33,719 bases of DNA from positions 1 through 33,719 of the forward strand of contig CADATP010000022.1 of the NCBI GenBank assembly GCA_902790935.1, written 5' to 3'. The notes under the pieces are model-generated. The model was not told where the DNA came from and did not search any database. It saw only the letters and a list, made by a program, of their open reading frames with translations. Positions 1-8,704 of this stretch are shown here, piece by piece. The DNA is from an uncultured Lachnospiraceae bacterium. GTDB lineage: Bacteria; Bacillota; Clostridia; Lachnospirales; Lachnospiraceae. Each line of letters begins with the position of its first letter. Within the stretch, counting starts at the first letter, position 1. Made by a program: the position numbers and the translations under genes.

Positions 1-156
1 GGTGTCAATGGCTGTTGTCAGAATATTTGTAACAGAAAACGGAGCGCTTAAACTGCCTATTTCCGTTGCCATCTGCGGAAGCGTAAGTGGAGCCGAACCG
101 CCTGTTTTTGCGCGGATAGCGTTGGCGATTGCCGTAAGCTTATCAGTAAGAGCCAT
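1..156 (-). CDS. Phage tail-associated protein, N-terminal part (runs off the window)
   Basis: Only the first 52 codons are visible. The ATG at 156-154 follows a strong ribosome binding site, GGAGGTG at 163-169, and the start overlaps the end of the upstream tail fibre gene by 14 bases, which indicates translational coupling. The product begins MALTDKLTAIANAIRAKTGG and continues with a LPQMATEI segment. This opening recurs in small proteins coded next to tail fibre genes in phages and prophages of Clostridia, so a tail role is inferred from that resemblance and from the neighbour. The true length and domain content cannot be seen. Confidence 0.75.
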   Translation of the reverse strand, partial: MALTDKLTAIANAIRAKTGGSAPLTLPQMATEIGSLSAPFSVTNILTTAIDT

Positions 157-2128
157 TTTCAACACCTCCGATTGCGGTTTGAATAGCGTTGTAAACAGCC
201 AAAGCCGACGGATACTGAGCGTTGGTTGAATTTGCGGTTATCTCTGTCACCTTTTTTGACAGGCTTTCTTTCAGCGACGCCGAGTGAGTTATCAACTGCT
301 CGGTTTCCGCTTTGGTGTAGGTGTTCGACTTTACAGCTTTTTCCTCGCCTTTTTCCACCTTCCACGCACTCTGTGTAGCCGGAGCCGAAATTGCCAAAGC
401 CACACTGCCGATGTTAAGGCAGTCCTCAAAGCTCAGAACATACGGCGTGTCAACGAGCCCGTCGCCCTTGACGCTCATGCACTGAATAGTGCCGTTGCTC
501 AGATCGCAGTTTTCAAAGCGGATATCCGCACCGCTTAGGATTCCCGAAGCGCGGGTAGTGCCGTTTGAGTTGTCGTGGCAGAGATACGCGCAGCCGTTTG
601 AGGCGTTGACCGTACAGTTTTTGAATCTGCCGTGCTCAAGCGGAGAATGTCCGCAGCCGAGCGCGGGCTTGCTTCCTAAGCCTGTGATATCTGTACAATC
701 AGGGTTGCCTCCCCACAAAAATACGCACTGCTCAATCAGCCAGTCGATCTCCCTGCCTGCTCCGCTTGTTTCGATGTGCAGGCAGTAGCGCAGATTTTTG
801 CAGTTGAAGGTGAAGCCTTTTATGTGGGTGTGCAGGCTGTTTCTGGCAATTTTTGAAAGGTGGAACGGAGCCTTTTTTGACACGTTCGAATACACGATAT
901 CGCCCGAAAATCCCGTTTTGCCGTCCCATGAAATCACGCAGTTCGCGGGATTTTGGACGTTGCCCTCGTAGTAAACGTAGTCCTTGCAGACAATGCCGCA
1001 GTAATTTGCCGCTTCACGTTCGCTGTCGTCAATGCCCGAATAGCGCTCCTGCAGGTCGGTGTAAGTTCCGTCAGCAACGTGGATCGTGTAGCGGTTTTTT
1101 TCGCTGTTGTCGGTTATGCTTTCGTTGGCGGCGTAAATGGTGTTGAATTTTGTTACGCCGTAGCCGTCTTCGTTCTGCGCAAATGAAGCCGATACATAGA
1201 TATCGGTCATTTTGGGAGTAAGCCGCTGTACGGTTTTGCCCGACATATAATTTTCGTTAAGCTGCATTTTTGTTTCCGAAAAATCGGGAGACTGATACTC
1301 CGTCGCCGAATCGCCGCGTTCCAGCTGGTAGAGAATTTCAAAGCTGTCGCTCAGAGAGTAAAATCTCAGGAAAGCCGCACCCGCGGGCGTGATGAACGTT
1401 GTGTTGGTGTAGTTCGCCCCCATTCCGATCATCGATACCTTGTTTTTCTCGTTGTCATACAAGAAAACCGCAAGCGCGTATCCGCTCTCACTGCGCGAAA
1501 AAGTGTACTGTGTCAGCGCTTCAACGGGTGTGAAATCCGCCGAGCGGGTGCAGCTGTCAGCGTTCCAGTTCCTGCCGTTAGTGCTGAACAGCTTGCCCTG
1601 CTCCATATCCGTGCGCAGAAGATTTCGGCTTGTGATCGTTGATAGCGCGAGCGACTGCTTTAAGTTTTGGCTCAGGTTATCCATACCGACTGTATTTATG
1701 CTTGATGGATGTTCTTCAAGGTAGGTTTCAACTATCGTTTCAATCTGTGTTTTGCCCGGAATATCCTCGGGACTGACGTAGTCGTCGGGACGTTTGCGTT
1801 TCCTGATTGGAATGCGGATTTTTCGGATTGTATACGCGGAGGTATCGCTCTCGCGAATATACACCCAAATCTGTCCGAAAATCTCGTCGGATAGTTCTAA
1901 AAAGCGGTTCGGAATATCAACAGTGAGCACATTGCTCTGACTGTCAAACCCGCCTGTCTTTACGATCGCGCGGTCGGTTTTCATTATTCCAAAGTGAACC
2001 TCTGTGGTTTCACTCAATCCCGAAACACCCGAGATCCGGAGCTTTTGCCCTGTGTCGTACTGCCAGAGACCCGTGCTTAAAACAAGCGTTTCGTCCGCTG
2101 ACATTCCGCTGAAATTTGCTGTTATCAT
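143..2128 (-). CDS. Phage tail fibre / receptor-binding protein with BppU-like N-terminus
   Basis: A 661-residue structural protein expected to sit at the tip of a phage tail. The first ~115 residues look like the baseplate upper protein (BppU) N-terminal fold: short beta strands, ending in a KIRIPIRKRKRPDDYV linker. Residues ~170-300 resemble a jelly-roll carbohydrate-binding module. Residues ~310-590 are rich in Asn, Gly and Cys with strand-turn periodicity (for example FKNCTVNASNG and IRFENCDLSNG), as in right-handed beta-helix tail spikes. The C-terminus has YTKAETEQLI followed by a STNAQYPSALAVYNAIQ segment, a signature of tail fibre ends. The start has an AGGAGG site at 2140-2145. Base composition and codon choice look more GC-rich than in the genes to the right, consistent with transfer. 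It leads its own transcript, with no other phage gene upstream. Confidence 0.8.
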   Translation of the reverse strand: MITANFSGMSADETLVLSTGLWQYDTGQKLRISGVSGLSETTEVHFGIMKTDRAIVKTGGFDSQSNVLTVDIPNRFLELSDEIFGQIWVYIRESDTSAYTIRKIRIPIRKRKRPDDYVSPEDIPGKTQIETIVETYLEEHPSSINTVGMDNLSQNLKQSLALSTITSRNLLRTDMEQGKLFSTNGRNWNADSCTRSADFTPVEALTQYTFSRSESGYALAVFLYDNEKNKVSMIGMGANYTNTTFITPAGAAFLRFYSLSDSFEILYQLERGDSATEYQSPDFSETKMQLNENYMSGKTVQRLTPKMTDIYVSASFAQNEDGYGVTKFNTIYAANESITDNSEKNRYTIHVADGTYTDLQERYSGIDDSEREAANYCGIVCKDYVYYEGNVQNPANCVISWDGKTGFSGDIVYSNVSKKAPFHLSKIARNSLHTHIKGFTFNCKNLRYCLHIETSGAGREIDWLIEQCVFLWGGNPDCTDITGLGSKPALGCGHSPLEHGRFKNCTVNASNGCAYLCHDNSNGTTRASGILSGADIRFENCDLSNGTIQCMSVKGDGLVDTPYVLSFEDCLNIGSVALAISAPATQSAWKVEKGEEKAVKSNTYTKAETEQLITHSASLKESLSKKVTEITANSTNAQYPSALAVYNAIQTAIGGVENGSY

Positions 2129-2150
2129 TATTAATGAATTCCTCCTAAAT

Positions 2151-2167
2151 ACATGTACTGTACATGT
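2151..2167. promoter_or_regulatory. Perfect palindrome upstream of the tail fibre gene (candidate operator)
   Basis: ACATGTAC-T-GTACATGT is an 8+1+8 base perfect inverted repeat just upstream of the AGGAGG site of the tail fibre gene. A weak -35-like TTGATT lies upstream on the minus strand, so the palindrome would fall across the -10 and start region, a usual position for a repressor site. It does not match the LexA box. The regulator is unknown. Confidence 0.45.
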
Positions 2168-2242
2168 TAAATAAAATCAAAAAATCAGTAATCTTCATTT
2201 TAATACGCTATGCTAAAAAAGTAAAGGCTTGAAACGCTTTTC

Positions 2243-3808
2243 TTAAGGCCACCCCCAAGACGAGCTTGAGCTCGAACTCGAACTCGATGAGGAACTCGAA
2301 CTCGATGAAGAGCTTGAACTCGAGCTTGATGAACTGGAGCTTGACGCGCTTCCGTCACCGGAAACCCAGGTCTGGGTTGATGTACTCGTCGATCCGTCCC
2401 CAGAGGCAGTTGCCGTTGCGCTCGCCGAAGCGTTTCCATCCGTGGAAGTCGATGTGGAAGTCGACGTGCCTCCCTGAGATTCATCGTGATCGTAATCGTA
2501 GCTTCCACCGCTATTATCATCCGGCGGATTGGGAACAGGTGTCGGCGTCGGGGTCGGAGTTGGCGTAGGCTCTGGTGTGGGCTCAGGCGTCGGGGTTGGC
2601 GTTGGCGTAGGCTCAGGTGTAGGCTCAGGCGTCGGAGTAGGTGTCGGATCCGGAGTAGGAGTAGGAGTAGGCGTTGGTGTGGGCTCAGGTTCCGGAGTAG
2701 GATCAGGTGTAGGCGTAGGCTCAGGTTCTGGAGTCGGTTCCGGTTCAGGTGTCGGCTCGGGCTCGGGAGTAGGCTGCGGCTCAGGCTCATAATCGTCAAC
2801 GCCTCCAAAATCCGTACCATACCGGTCGCCGCCAAAGTATCCGTAATAGCTCGCATAAGTTCCGTAAGCCATGGGTATTCTGTTTGAAATCGCAAGTCTG
2901 TACCTTGTCTGTGACATATATTCATCGGTCACATTAAAATAGTCGTAGTAATAAACTCCGGGAGGATTACCATAAGGATCGTCCCAGGTGCAGTCATCAA
3001 GGTAGTACTCTCCGCTAAGATACACAAGATTCCATGCGTGGAGCTCTCCCGCATAACCTACTACCATAGCGCATGGAATACCCATTTTCTGCATAAGGTA
3101 TGAAAAAGCCTGTGAATATCCGGCACATACCGTCTGCCTTAAGACAAACGCGCTGTATGCATCCTGATCAAGGCTGTTCGCCTGATACGTAGTGTATTCG
3201 ATGAGATAGTCATGCGCATATTTAGACATCTCGATGTCGTTGGGCAGCTTACTCATTTCAGCCAGTACAGGCTTTGTCACAGATTCAACCGCCGCCTTTG
3301 TTCCCGCAATATCATTTACAAGATAATTGTACAACGGGATAAAAGATGTAACATAACCATTGGCATCGTAATAATACGAGTATCCCGGATTAACCCAGAA
3401 AAGATCCGGGTGATCGTAAAGGACGCAGTAATAGATCGTATCAAGGTCTGAGGGAGTTATGGCCATGGGAAGGGCGATGTTTGTATACCCCGCAGCAAGT
3501 CCCGCGTGGATCGTATCATATATACCGACTCCGGCTTCGGGAAGCGTATTTCTGTAGAGGTAAAAATCAGAGCCGAGTGCCTTTCCCTCATAGCTTGTGC
3601 CGAGAGTCTGAGGCTTGACAGAAACAGACCTTTTCGGATTTGGGTCCGGGTCCTCTAAGGCAACTACATCGCCAATTATAAGTCCGGTGCCTCTTTTTAG
3701 GCCGTCATCCGAAGACCCGGTCGTAAACTCTCCCACTAATCCGCATCCCGTTAAGAATGCAGATAATACTAACAATATGATAATTGCGGACAGGATTCTT
3801 TTTTTCAT
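2243..3808 (-). CDS. Lipoprotein with transglutaminase-like domain and Pro/Glu/Thr plus poly-Ser tail
   Basis: A 521-residue exported lipoprotein. I chose the ATG at 3808 (MKKRILSA...) over one ten codons upstream because GTAGGTG sits just before it and it gives a proper lipoprotein signal ending in the lipobox LTGC (Cys22). Residues ~190-300 form a transglutaminase-like core with the expected triad: Cys228 in TVCAGYSQ, His257 in ELHAWN, Asp272 in DDCTWDD. Such domains in bacteria act as proteases or crosslinkers; the substrate is unknown. Residues ~341-437 are [11 protein letters not shown] repeats, a wall-spanning spacer. The last ~80 residues are Ser/Thr-rich and end in about 30 serines plus WGWP. 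It lies 64 bases after the TIR gene with no clear terminator between, so it may be the third gene of that operon. Confidence 0.8.
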   Translation of the reverse strand: MKKRILSAIIILLVLSAFLTGCGLVGEFTTGSSDDGLKRGTGLIIGDVVALEDPDPNPKRSVSVKPQTLGTSYEGKALGSDFYLYRNTLPEAGVGIYDTIHAGLAAGYTNIALPMAITPSDLDTIYYCVLYDHPDLFWVNPGYSYYYDANGYVTSFIPLYNYLVNDIAGTKAAVESVTKPVLAEMSKLPNDIEMSKYAHDYLIEYTTYQANSLDQDAYSAFVLRQTVCAGYSQAFSYLMQKMGIPCAMVVGYAGELHAWNLVYLSGEYYLDDCTWDDPYGNPPGVYYYDYFNVTDEYMSQTRYRLAISNRIPMAYGTYASYYGYFGGDRYGTDFGGVDDYEPEPQPTPEPEPTPEPEPTPEPEPTPTPDPTPEPEPTPTPTPTPTPDPTPTPTPEPTPEPTPTPTPTPEPTPEPTPTPTPTPTPVPNPPDDNSGGSYDYDHDESQGGTSTSTSTSTDGNASASATATASGDGSTSTSTQTWVSGDGSASSSSSSSSSSSSSSSSSSSSSSSSSSSSSWGWP

Positions 3809-3872
3809 ATTTTCACCTACGGCAAATGCAAAAAACACAGGTCCACTTTAAAAATACTTTCTTCTAAAGGTA

Positions 3873-6800
3873 TCAATCCAAGTTATAGGCATTTCTTTCT
3901 TCCTTAGAGAGAACGGCTCCGGCAAACTCTTTCTTTGCCATTTCTATAAGCGTCTTGTAATCCTTGTAGTAAATTCTTCCGGTACTGCGTGAGTTCGGCA
4001 GGTAAAAAGCCTTGTTCGCTATCGAGAATAAGATCGTGTTATTTCCGGTTAAATCAGCCAGGAGCGCAAAGTCCTCGTCTTCCAAAACCAGCGATTTAAG
4101 GCTTGCGATGACTGCCAGCAGACCTTCCCCTTCTTTAACGCTCTTTATCATACCAAGGAGCTGAATACTTTGTTTATTTTCATGTTCCTTATAGTCTCTT
4201 ATCTTTACGAGAAAATTTCCGCCCTCGGCAAGAACATATTCGTCATTCTTTATGAATGTGATGAAACCGTTGGTACCTACTTCCAGCGGCTGCTCATCGA
4301 TGATTTCTTCCGTCACCGTATCAAACACTCTTACACTTCCGTCGAAGCACCCAAGGGCCAAATACTTTCCGTCCGAGCTTACCGCTATAGATTTGGACAT
4401 TCTCGCATCATCGCTCTGCCTAAGGAGCTCGTTTTCATACTCCGTCATAGTTTTGTTTTCAATATCAATCTTGAAAACATGACGCTTGGAAACAGAAATA
4501 TAAATATACTTTCCATCCTCGGAAACACAGGCATTGATTAGTGAATTGTCGGCTAAGGCTTCGGGCCTTTCTAGTATAAATTCCGGCTCGCACTTTTCCA
4601 CATCCGCAAGGATCATGGACCTGCCGCCCCAAACAAGAGCATACTTTTTATTCTTTGTAATATATCCGTCCGAGGAATAGAAAGACTCTATACAATCATC
4701 GTAAGCAAAGGATTTCTCCTCCTTTGTTTCAAGATTGAAGGTTCTGAATGACTTTGTATCAAGGTCTATAAGCACATCCCCGTCCGTTTCCATTGCCCTT
4801 GGTATTACCGAGTCAAAACTGTCTATCGTATAGAGCGTATTTCCGTCTTTGTCTCCGACAACATAAGTATCATTGTCGTAGTTTTTATATATCAGATATT
4901 TTCCGTCTTCCGTTATCTGTGTCAGATAATTCTCATCTTCGGTAGAACGGATTATCTCATAATCCTCCGCAATATGCCTCTTTAACAAGAAGATTTCCGA
5001 ACTTCTTTCTTCACAGAGCGCTATATAGTATCCAAGACCGACAGCATCTTTAATAGCTTTATGATTTGCTATGTTTCGTCCTGTGAACGTACCTGTCCTG
5101 AAGTCAACCTCCATGATCTGTCCGTCTTCCAGAATACCAAATCCCTGGCTGTTTCCGACATACTGTATGATCTGGCTTAATGCACCGGGGAAATATAAAG
5201 TACTTAAAAGCTCACCCGTCGTTTCATCGTAAGTATACGCTTCCATTCCGTGTGCGAGAACAATATCACAATGTTCTACACCGTCTTCCGTATAAGGACG
5301 GGCTTTAAGTATAGTGCTGTACCACATCGATTCGAGTTCTTCATACTCAAATGTTTTACTCCACGTATATGTTGCCATTTCCGTATCGAGAACACTGAGT
5401 GTCAATTTTGAGCATGTAATATCAAGGCCCGGCACATACACAAAAGCGAAATCATCAGATTCGAGCGCTTGCACTTCACGTATGCTTTCATCCGGAGTTT
5501 CTATAATTCTGCCCGACATTTCGTCCATATCAAAGAGGATTGCCTCTTTAGGCTGTTCTCCCAAGAAATGTGTACATGCATACAGATATTTTCCACTCTT
5601 GGAAAAGATGCATTCATAACCCAAAGTGCGGTCCTGTGGGCTATCAATAGTACCGGTAATCTCTCCGCTCTTAATATCTATAACGTCAACAACCGTGGTA
5701 TCTTCTTCCAGCGCTGCGGCAAGCCTCTCATAGACGTCTTCATAATAAACCTCAACCGTAGTAACAAGGGCTGCTCTTCCCTTAACGGTATCTATGGCAC
5801 AGGAGCGTATATCTCCTCTGTCTTTAAGCTCCTCTCCCGTCTTTAAGCTGTAGATAAGGTTTCCGTCATAATCGTACTTATAAAAGGCATCGTTGCTGCA
5901 GATATATACTCCCTCGCTGTCGGCATCGAAAGCGATAACCTTTTGAGCGGAGTTACCTTCTCCCAAAACAGAATGAATCTTAACTTTCAGATTAAAGTTT
6001 TCCGTATCCCAGACATATACATTCTGACTGTAGTCAAGGACAAGAAATGCAGATTTATCAGCATTTCTCTTCACCTCTTTAATGCTTTGATCAACCCTGA
6101 TAGAGCGGTCAAAGGAATAATAATCCTCGGTAGCATACGCGTAAAGAGACTGCGCAAGGGCGTACTCCGCCTCTCCAACGTAGGGCCTGTCATTTTCCTC
6201 CGAAGGCAGAGCCTCCATGGCAACAAGGGCGGCATCCTGTCTCCTACCTTCGGATAAAAGAGAGAGTGATTTCTCGGCGTAAAAGCGCGCCTGGTTTTCC
6301 TGTTTTTCGCGGTATTCTTTTAATATATCTTCTGCCAGCTTTGTTTTTTCATCAGCAAGCTGAGTTTTTTCTTCGGCAAGAAGTGCCTTTTCATCCGCTA
6401 GAGCCTTCATCTTGGCGGCAACATTCGCGTTGTATACACCGAAAGCGGCTCCCGCAAGGGCAACGACCGCCGCGCCTGAAGAAACGAGGGAAATTGTTCT
6501 CCTTATAATACGCTCTCTGTGGCGCTGTCTTAGATCGTCGTAAGAGCAGCCCAGCACAGGGGCTGCAAGCCTTAAGATCTCTGTCTTAAACTTTTTGTTC
6601 CTCTCTTTGGAATTCTCTCCGCGAACATCAGCAGCGAGAGGCTCCACGGGCTTTCCGTTTTCATCCTTTAATAGAAGCTCGGGGAAGCTATCATCCGGCT
6701 CGCCCTCAATGAGAACGGCAAGAATATGATCCCTTCCGTGCATGGAGATAAAGGTCTCTATCTCCTTTTGAACCCAGTAGGATTCCGGAGTATTGGGGGA

Positions 6801-7034
6801 GCAGATCACTATAAGCCACTCGGACTCCTTTAAAGCACCTGCGATATTGTCGTTAAGGTCGCTTCCGATAGGAAGCTCTTCCTGGTCCCTGAAAACTCGC
6901 TGAATTTTCTTTTTTCCGGTCTTTTTCTTTACAGCCCCGGGGACATGATAGGTTTCAAGACCTGTATGAACCTTCTTAGCCATCTCCATATCAAGCGGAG
7001 TATGTCTGTAACTTATAAATGCGTCGTATCTCAT
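3873..7034 (-). CDS. TIR domain, membrane segment, coiled coil and beta-propeller protein
   Basis: A 1053-residue multidomain protein. Residues 1-~160 are a TIR domain: it opens YDAFISYRH, has the RVFRDQEEL loop, and has Trp87 and Glu91 in YWVQKEIETF, where NAD-cleaving TIR domains carry their catalytic glutamate. A hydrophobic stretch at ~181-203 is likely membrane-spanning. Residues ~205-255 form a charged coiled coil (ADEK/AEEK repeats). Then comes the EGRRQDAALVAMEALP motif that often links TIR or STAND modules to propellers, and ~700 residues of WD40/YVTN-like repeats (strand pairs with SxDGKYLxxG). Known TIR enzymes use NAD to make signals or deplete it in defence; whether this one does is inference. 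It starts 20 bases after the DHH gene, so the two are probably one transcript. Confidence 0.88.
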   Translation of the reverse strand: MRYDAFISYRHTPLDMEMAKKVHTGLETYHVPGAVKKKTGKKKIQRVFRDQEELPIGSDLNDNIAGALKESEWLIVICSPNTPESYWVQKEIETFISMHGRDHILAVLIEGEPDDSFPELLLKDENGKPVEPLAADVRGENSKERNKKFKTEILRLAAPVLGCSYDDLRQRHRERIIRRTISLVSSGAAVVALAGAAFGVYNANVAAKMKALADEKALLAEEKTQLADEKTKLAEDILKEYREKQENQARFYAEKSLSLLSEGRRQDAALVAMEALPSEENDRPYVGEAEYALAQSLYAYATEDYYSFDRSIRVDQSIKEVKRNADKSAFLVLDYSQNVYVWDTENFNLKVKIHSVLGEGNSAQKVIAFDADSEGVYICSNDAFYKYDYDGNLIYSLKTGEELKDRGDIRSCAIDTVKGRAALVTTVEVYYEDVYERLAAALEEDTTVVDVIDIKSGEITGTIDSPQDRTLGYECIFSKSGKYLYACTHFLGEQPKEAILFDMDEMSGRIIETPDESIREVQALESDDFAFVYVPGLDITCSKLTLSVLDTEMATYTWSKTFEYEELESMWYSTILKARPYTEDGVEHCDIVLAHGMEAYTYDETTGELLSTLYFPGALSQIIQYVGNSQGFGILEDGQIMEVDFRTGTFTGRNIANHKAIKDAVGLGYYIALCEERSSEIFLLKRHIAEDYEIIRSTEDENYLTQITEDGKYLIYKNYDNDTYVVGDKDGNTLYTIDSFDSVIPRAMETDGDVLIDLDTKSFRTFNLETKEEKSFAYDDCIESFYSSDGYITKNKKYALVWGGRSMILADVEKCEPEFILERPEALADNSLINACVSEDGKYIYISVSKRHVFKIDIENKTMTEYENELLRQSDDARMSKSIAVSSDGKYLALGCFDGSVRVFDTVTEEIIDEQPLEVGTNGFITFIKNDEYVLAEGGNFLVKIRDYKEHENKQSIQLLGMIKSVKEGEGLLAVIASLKSLVLEDEDFALLADLTGNNTILFSIANKAFYLPNSRSTGRIYYKDYKTLIEMAKKEFAGAVLSKEERNAYNLD

Positions 7035-7054
7035 TTTCTCTCTTTTCCTTACTT

Positions 7055-8560
7055 TTAAGCTTTACGGTAAGTCTTCTCAAAAATATCTTTTGCGATTATG
7101 TATATATCCGAAAGGTCGTCGCATCTTACCGCCATATAATCCCCGGGGATGCCAAGATAATACTTGTCGGGATCCCAGGTTGTAAAAATCTTTACTCTGT
7201 GGTCAAGCGCTCTTGCGTATATTCCCTCTCCGCCTCCGGCCACACAGCTTTTAGCTTTTGGAAGAAGGTCATATCGCTTTCCGCTCTCCGAGTCGATAAT
7301 AACCGGTGGATATTCTCCTGGGAACTCATACTTCTCATCACAGGGAGAGTAAGAGCGCTCAAATTTAGCTTTCTTTATCGGGTAGATCTCACCCGCAACA
7401 TTTATTACGATATATGTATCCTCGTCAACTACGGTATCGATATCGCCTTCAAGAGTACGGATTAGAACCTTGCTTCCTGTCGGGACAATATCTGCCGCAC
7501 GTACATATCCGACGGTTACTTCATGTTTCATATACTTTTCGTATGTGGAAACATCTTCATCCGAAACTCCGGCATACCTTATTTCGGAAGTTGCAAAGTA
7601 TTCGTCCATCCGCTCCTTCATAAGCTTATCGAGGCTCTCCGTCTCATATGGAATGCCCTTTTGCTCGATAAGGTCCTTTTTAAGAAATCCTCCGGCTTTT
7701 ATAAGATGTCCGCCGCCACCGCCAAGTCCATCAGCAATAAAGCCCGCAAGTTCGCTGGCCTTAACCTCCTTGACGCAGCTCCTTACGGAGATCTTTACTC
7801 CGAAAGGAAGGATACTGTAAACAAGGGCTGTATCTATCGCATCAACTTCAAGAAGCATATCGCTTATAATACCGAGGATATTGGGATCGCAGGGCTTTGC
7901 CGAAGCGAGTCCGTATCTGTAAGTATCAAAAAAAGCCGCGCTTTTTAGAGCATCTCCCGCGATCATAAGTTCATCCTTGGAGATGTTTGAATTCTTGAAT
8001 AAAACTATATCCGTGGCTCTGTATTTAACCTCGTCCCTAAGATCCTTGTCCGCGGGATGCGAGATTTCTGAGAAACCGTTGGTATCCGTCATCAGTCCAT
8101 AGTAAAGAGCAGTAGAGATATCGAGGTCCTCGTTGTAATCGATTCCCTCATTTTTAAACATGCAGGCAAGCACAGTCGCACAGGAACCGTAATTGCTCCT
8201 TACTTCACTAAGTTCGGGAAGCTGTCCGGTAACCTGGTGGTGGTCGATGATTGCGATGTTTTCCGCCTCAAAACGGGTAACATTACTCTCGCCGTAGCGG
8301 CAGTCAACCGTTATAAGAAGCTCGGGTTTATCAAGCTCCGTAACAAACTCTACCGGAATACCGAGCCTTTCGATCATCAGAACAAGATTGCTCTTTTGAA
8401 CCGGAAACTTTCCGCCGTACACAAAGCGTGGCGTCTTCCCATTTTTCTCAAGATACCATTTAAGAGCAAAACCGGAAGCAAGCGCATCCGCATCGGGATT
8501 GTCGTGACATTGAATTACTATATTGGAAAACACTAAAAGATCTTTAAGCTTAAGCGACAT
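7055..8560 (-). CDS. DHH/DHHA1 family phosphoesterase with tandem PGDYG-like C-terminal modules
   Basis: A 501-residue cytoplasmic protein. Residues 1-~300 form a DHH phosphoesterase: motif I CHDNPDADA (18-26), the acidic TVDCRYGE (84-91), IDHHQ (105-109), and the DHHA1 glycine motif GGGGHLIKAGG (281-291). All metal-binding motifs are intact. Relatives cleave nanoRNA, pAp or cyclic dinucleotides; the substrate here cannot be told. Residues ~300-501 are unusual: two diverged copies of a short module, one ending in EIYPIKKAKFERSY (391-404), the other in GIPGDYMAV then DIYIIAKDIFEKTY (470-498). This resembles the PGDYG/PGDWI module common in phage and mobile-element proteins. An AGAGG site precedes the ATG. 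It has its own strong promoter and is followed 20 bases later by the TIR gene. Confidence 0.88.
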   Translation of the reverse strand: MSLKLKDLLVFSNIVIQCHDNPDADALASGFALKWYLEKNGKTPRFVYGGKFPVQKSNLVLMIERLGIPVEFVTELDKPELLITVDCRYGESNVTRFEAENIAIIDHHQVTGQLPELSEVRSNYGSCATVLACMFKNEGIDYNEDLDISTALYYGLMTDTNGFSEISHPADKDLRDEVKYRATDIVLFKNSNISKDELMIAGDALKSAAFFDTYRYGLASAKPCDPNILGIISDMLLEVDAIDTALVYSILPFGVKISVRSCVKEVKASELAGFIADGLGGGGGHLIKAGGFLKKDLIEQKGIPYETESLDKLMKERMDEYFATSEIRYAGVSDEDVSTYEKYMKHEVTVGYVRAADIVPTGSKVLIRTLEGDIDTVVDEDTYIVINVAGEIYPIKKAKFERSYSPCDEKYEFPGEYPPVIIDSESGKRYDLLPKAKSCVAGGGEGIYARALDHRVKIFTTWDPDKYYLGIPGDYMAVRCDDLSDIYIIAKDIFEKTYRKA

Positions 8561-8633
8561 AGAAACCTCTTATTCTCCCTCTTTAATTCAGGTTACTTGC
8601 GAAATCCAAAAACAAAAGTATCAACCAAATTTG

Positions 8634-8662
8634 ATTATATCAATGCGTCAAAAAAAAGACAA
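8634..8662 (-). promoter_or_regulatory. Promoter of the DHH-TIR operon
   Basis: On the minus strand TTGTCT (8662-8657) and a consensus TATAAT (8639-8634) are 17 bases apart, with TG one base before the -10 (extended -10). The start would be near 8627, ~66 bases before the DHH gene. The -35 box overlaps the arm of the carD terminator hairpin. Confidence 0.7.
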
Positions 8663-8683
8663 GAGAACGAGTCTCCTGTCTTT
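8650..8683 (-). terminator. Intrinsic terminator after carD
   Basis: AAAGACA-GAGA pairs with TCTC-TGTCTTT (8655-8683, one A/C mismatch, 5-base loop), followed on the minus strand by a run of eight T. It begins 21 bases past the carD stop codon. Confidence 0.8.
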
Positions 8684-8704
8684 ATCTATAATCTCATATA
8701 GTAA

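Noticed and set aside
2205..2255. Terminator for the lipoprotein gene
   Set aside because: Only a five-pair stem with a bulge (GGC-C-TT/AAGCC) precedes a broken T run; too weak to list.
2529..2792. Gly-Val repeat open frame on the plus strand
   Set aside because: It is the reverse complement of the Pro/Thr/Glu codon repeats of the lipoprotein; the periodicity is fully explained by that gene.
2200..2925. 241-residue open frame on the minus strand overlapping the lipoprotein gene
   Set aside because: It is another frame of the PT/PE and poly-Ser repeat DNA; the product is low-complexity Leu/Arg/His with no ribosome binding site, while the lipoprotein frame has a signal, lipobox and catalytic triad.
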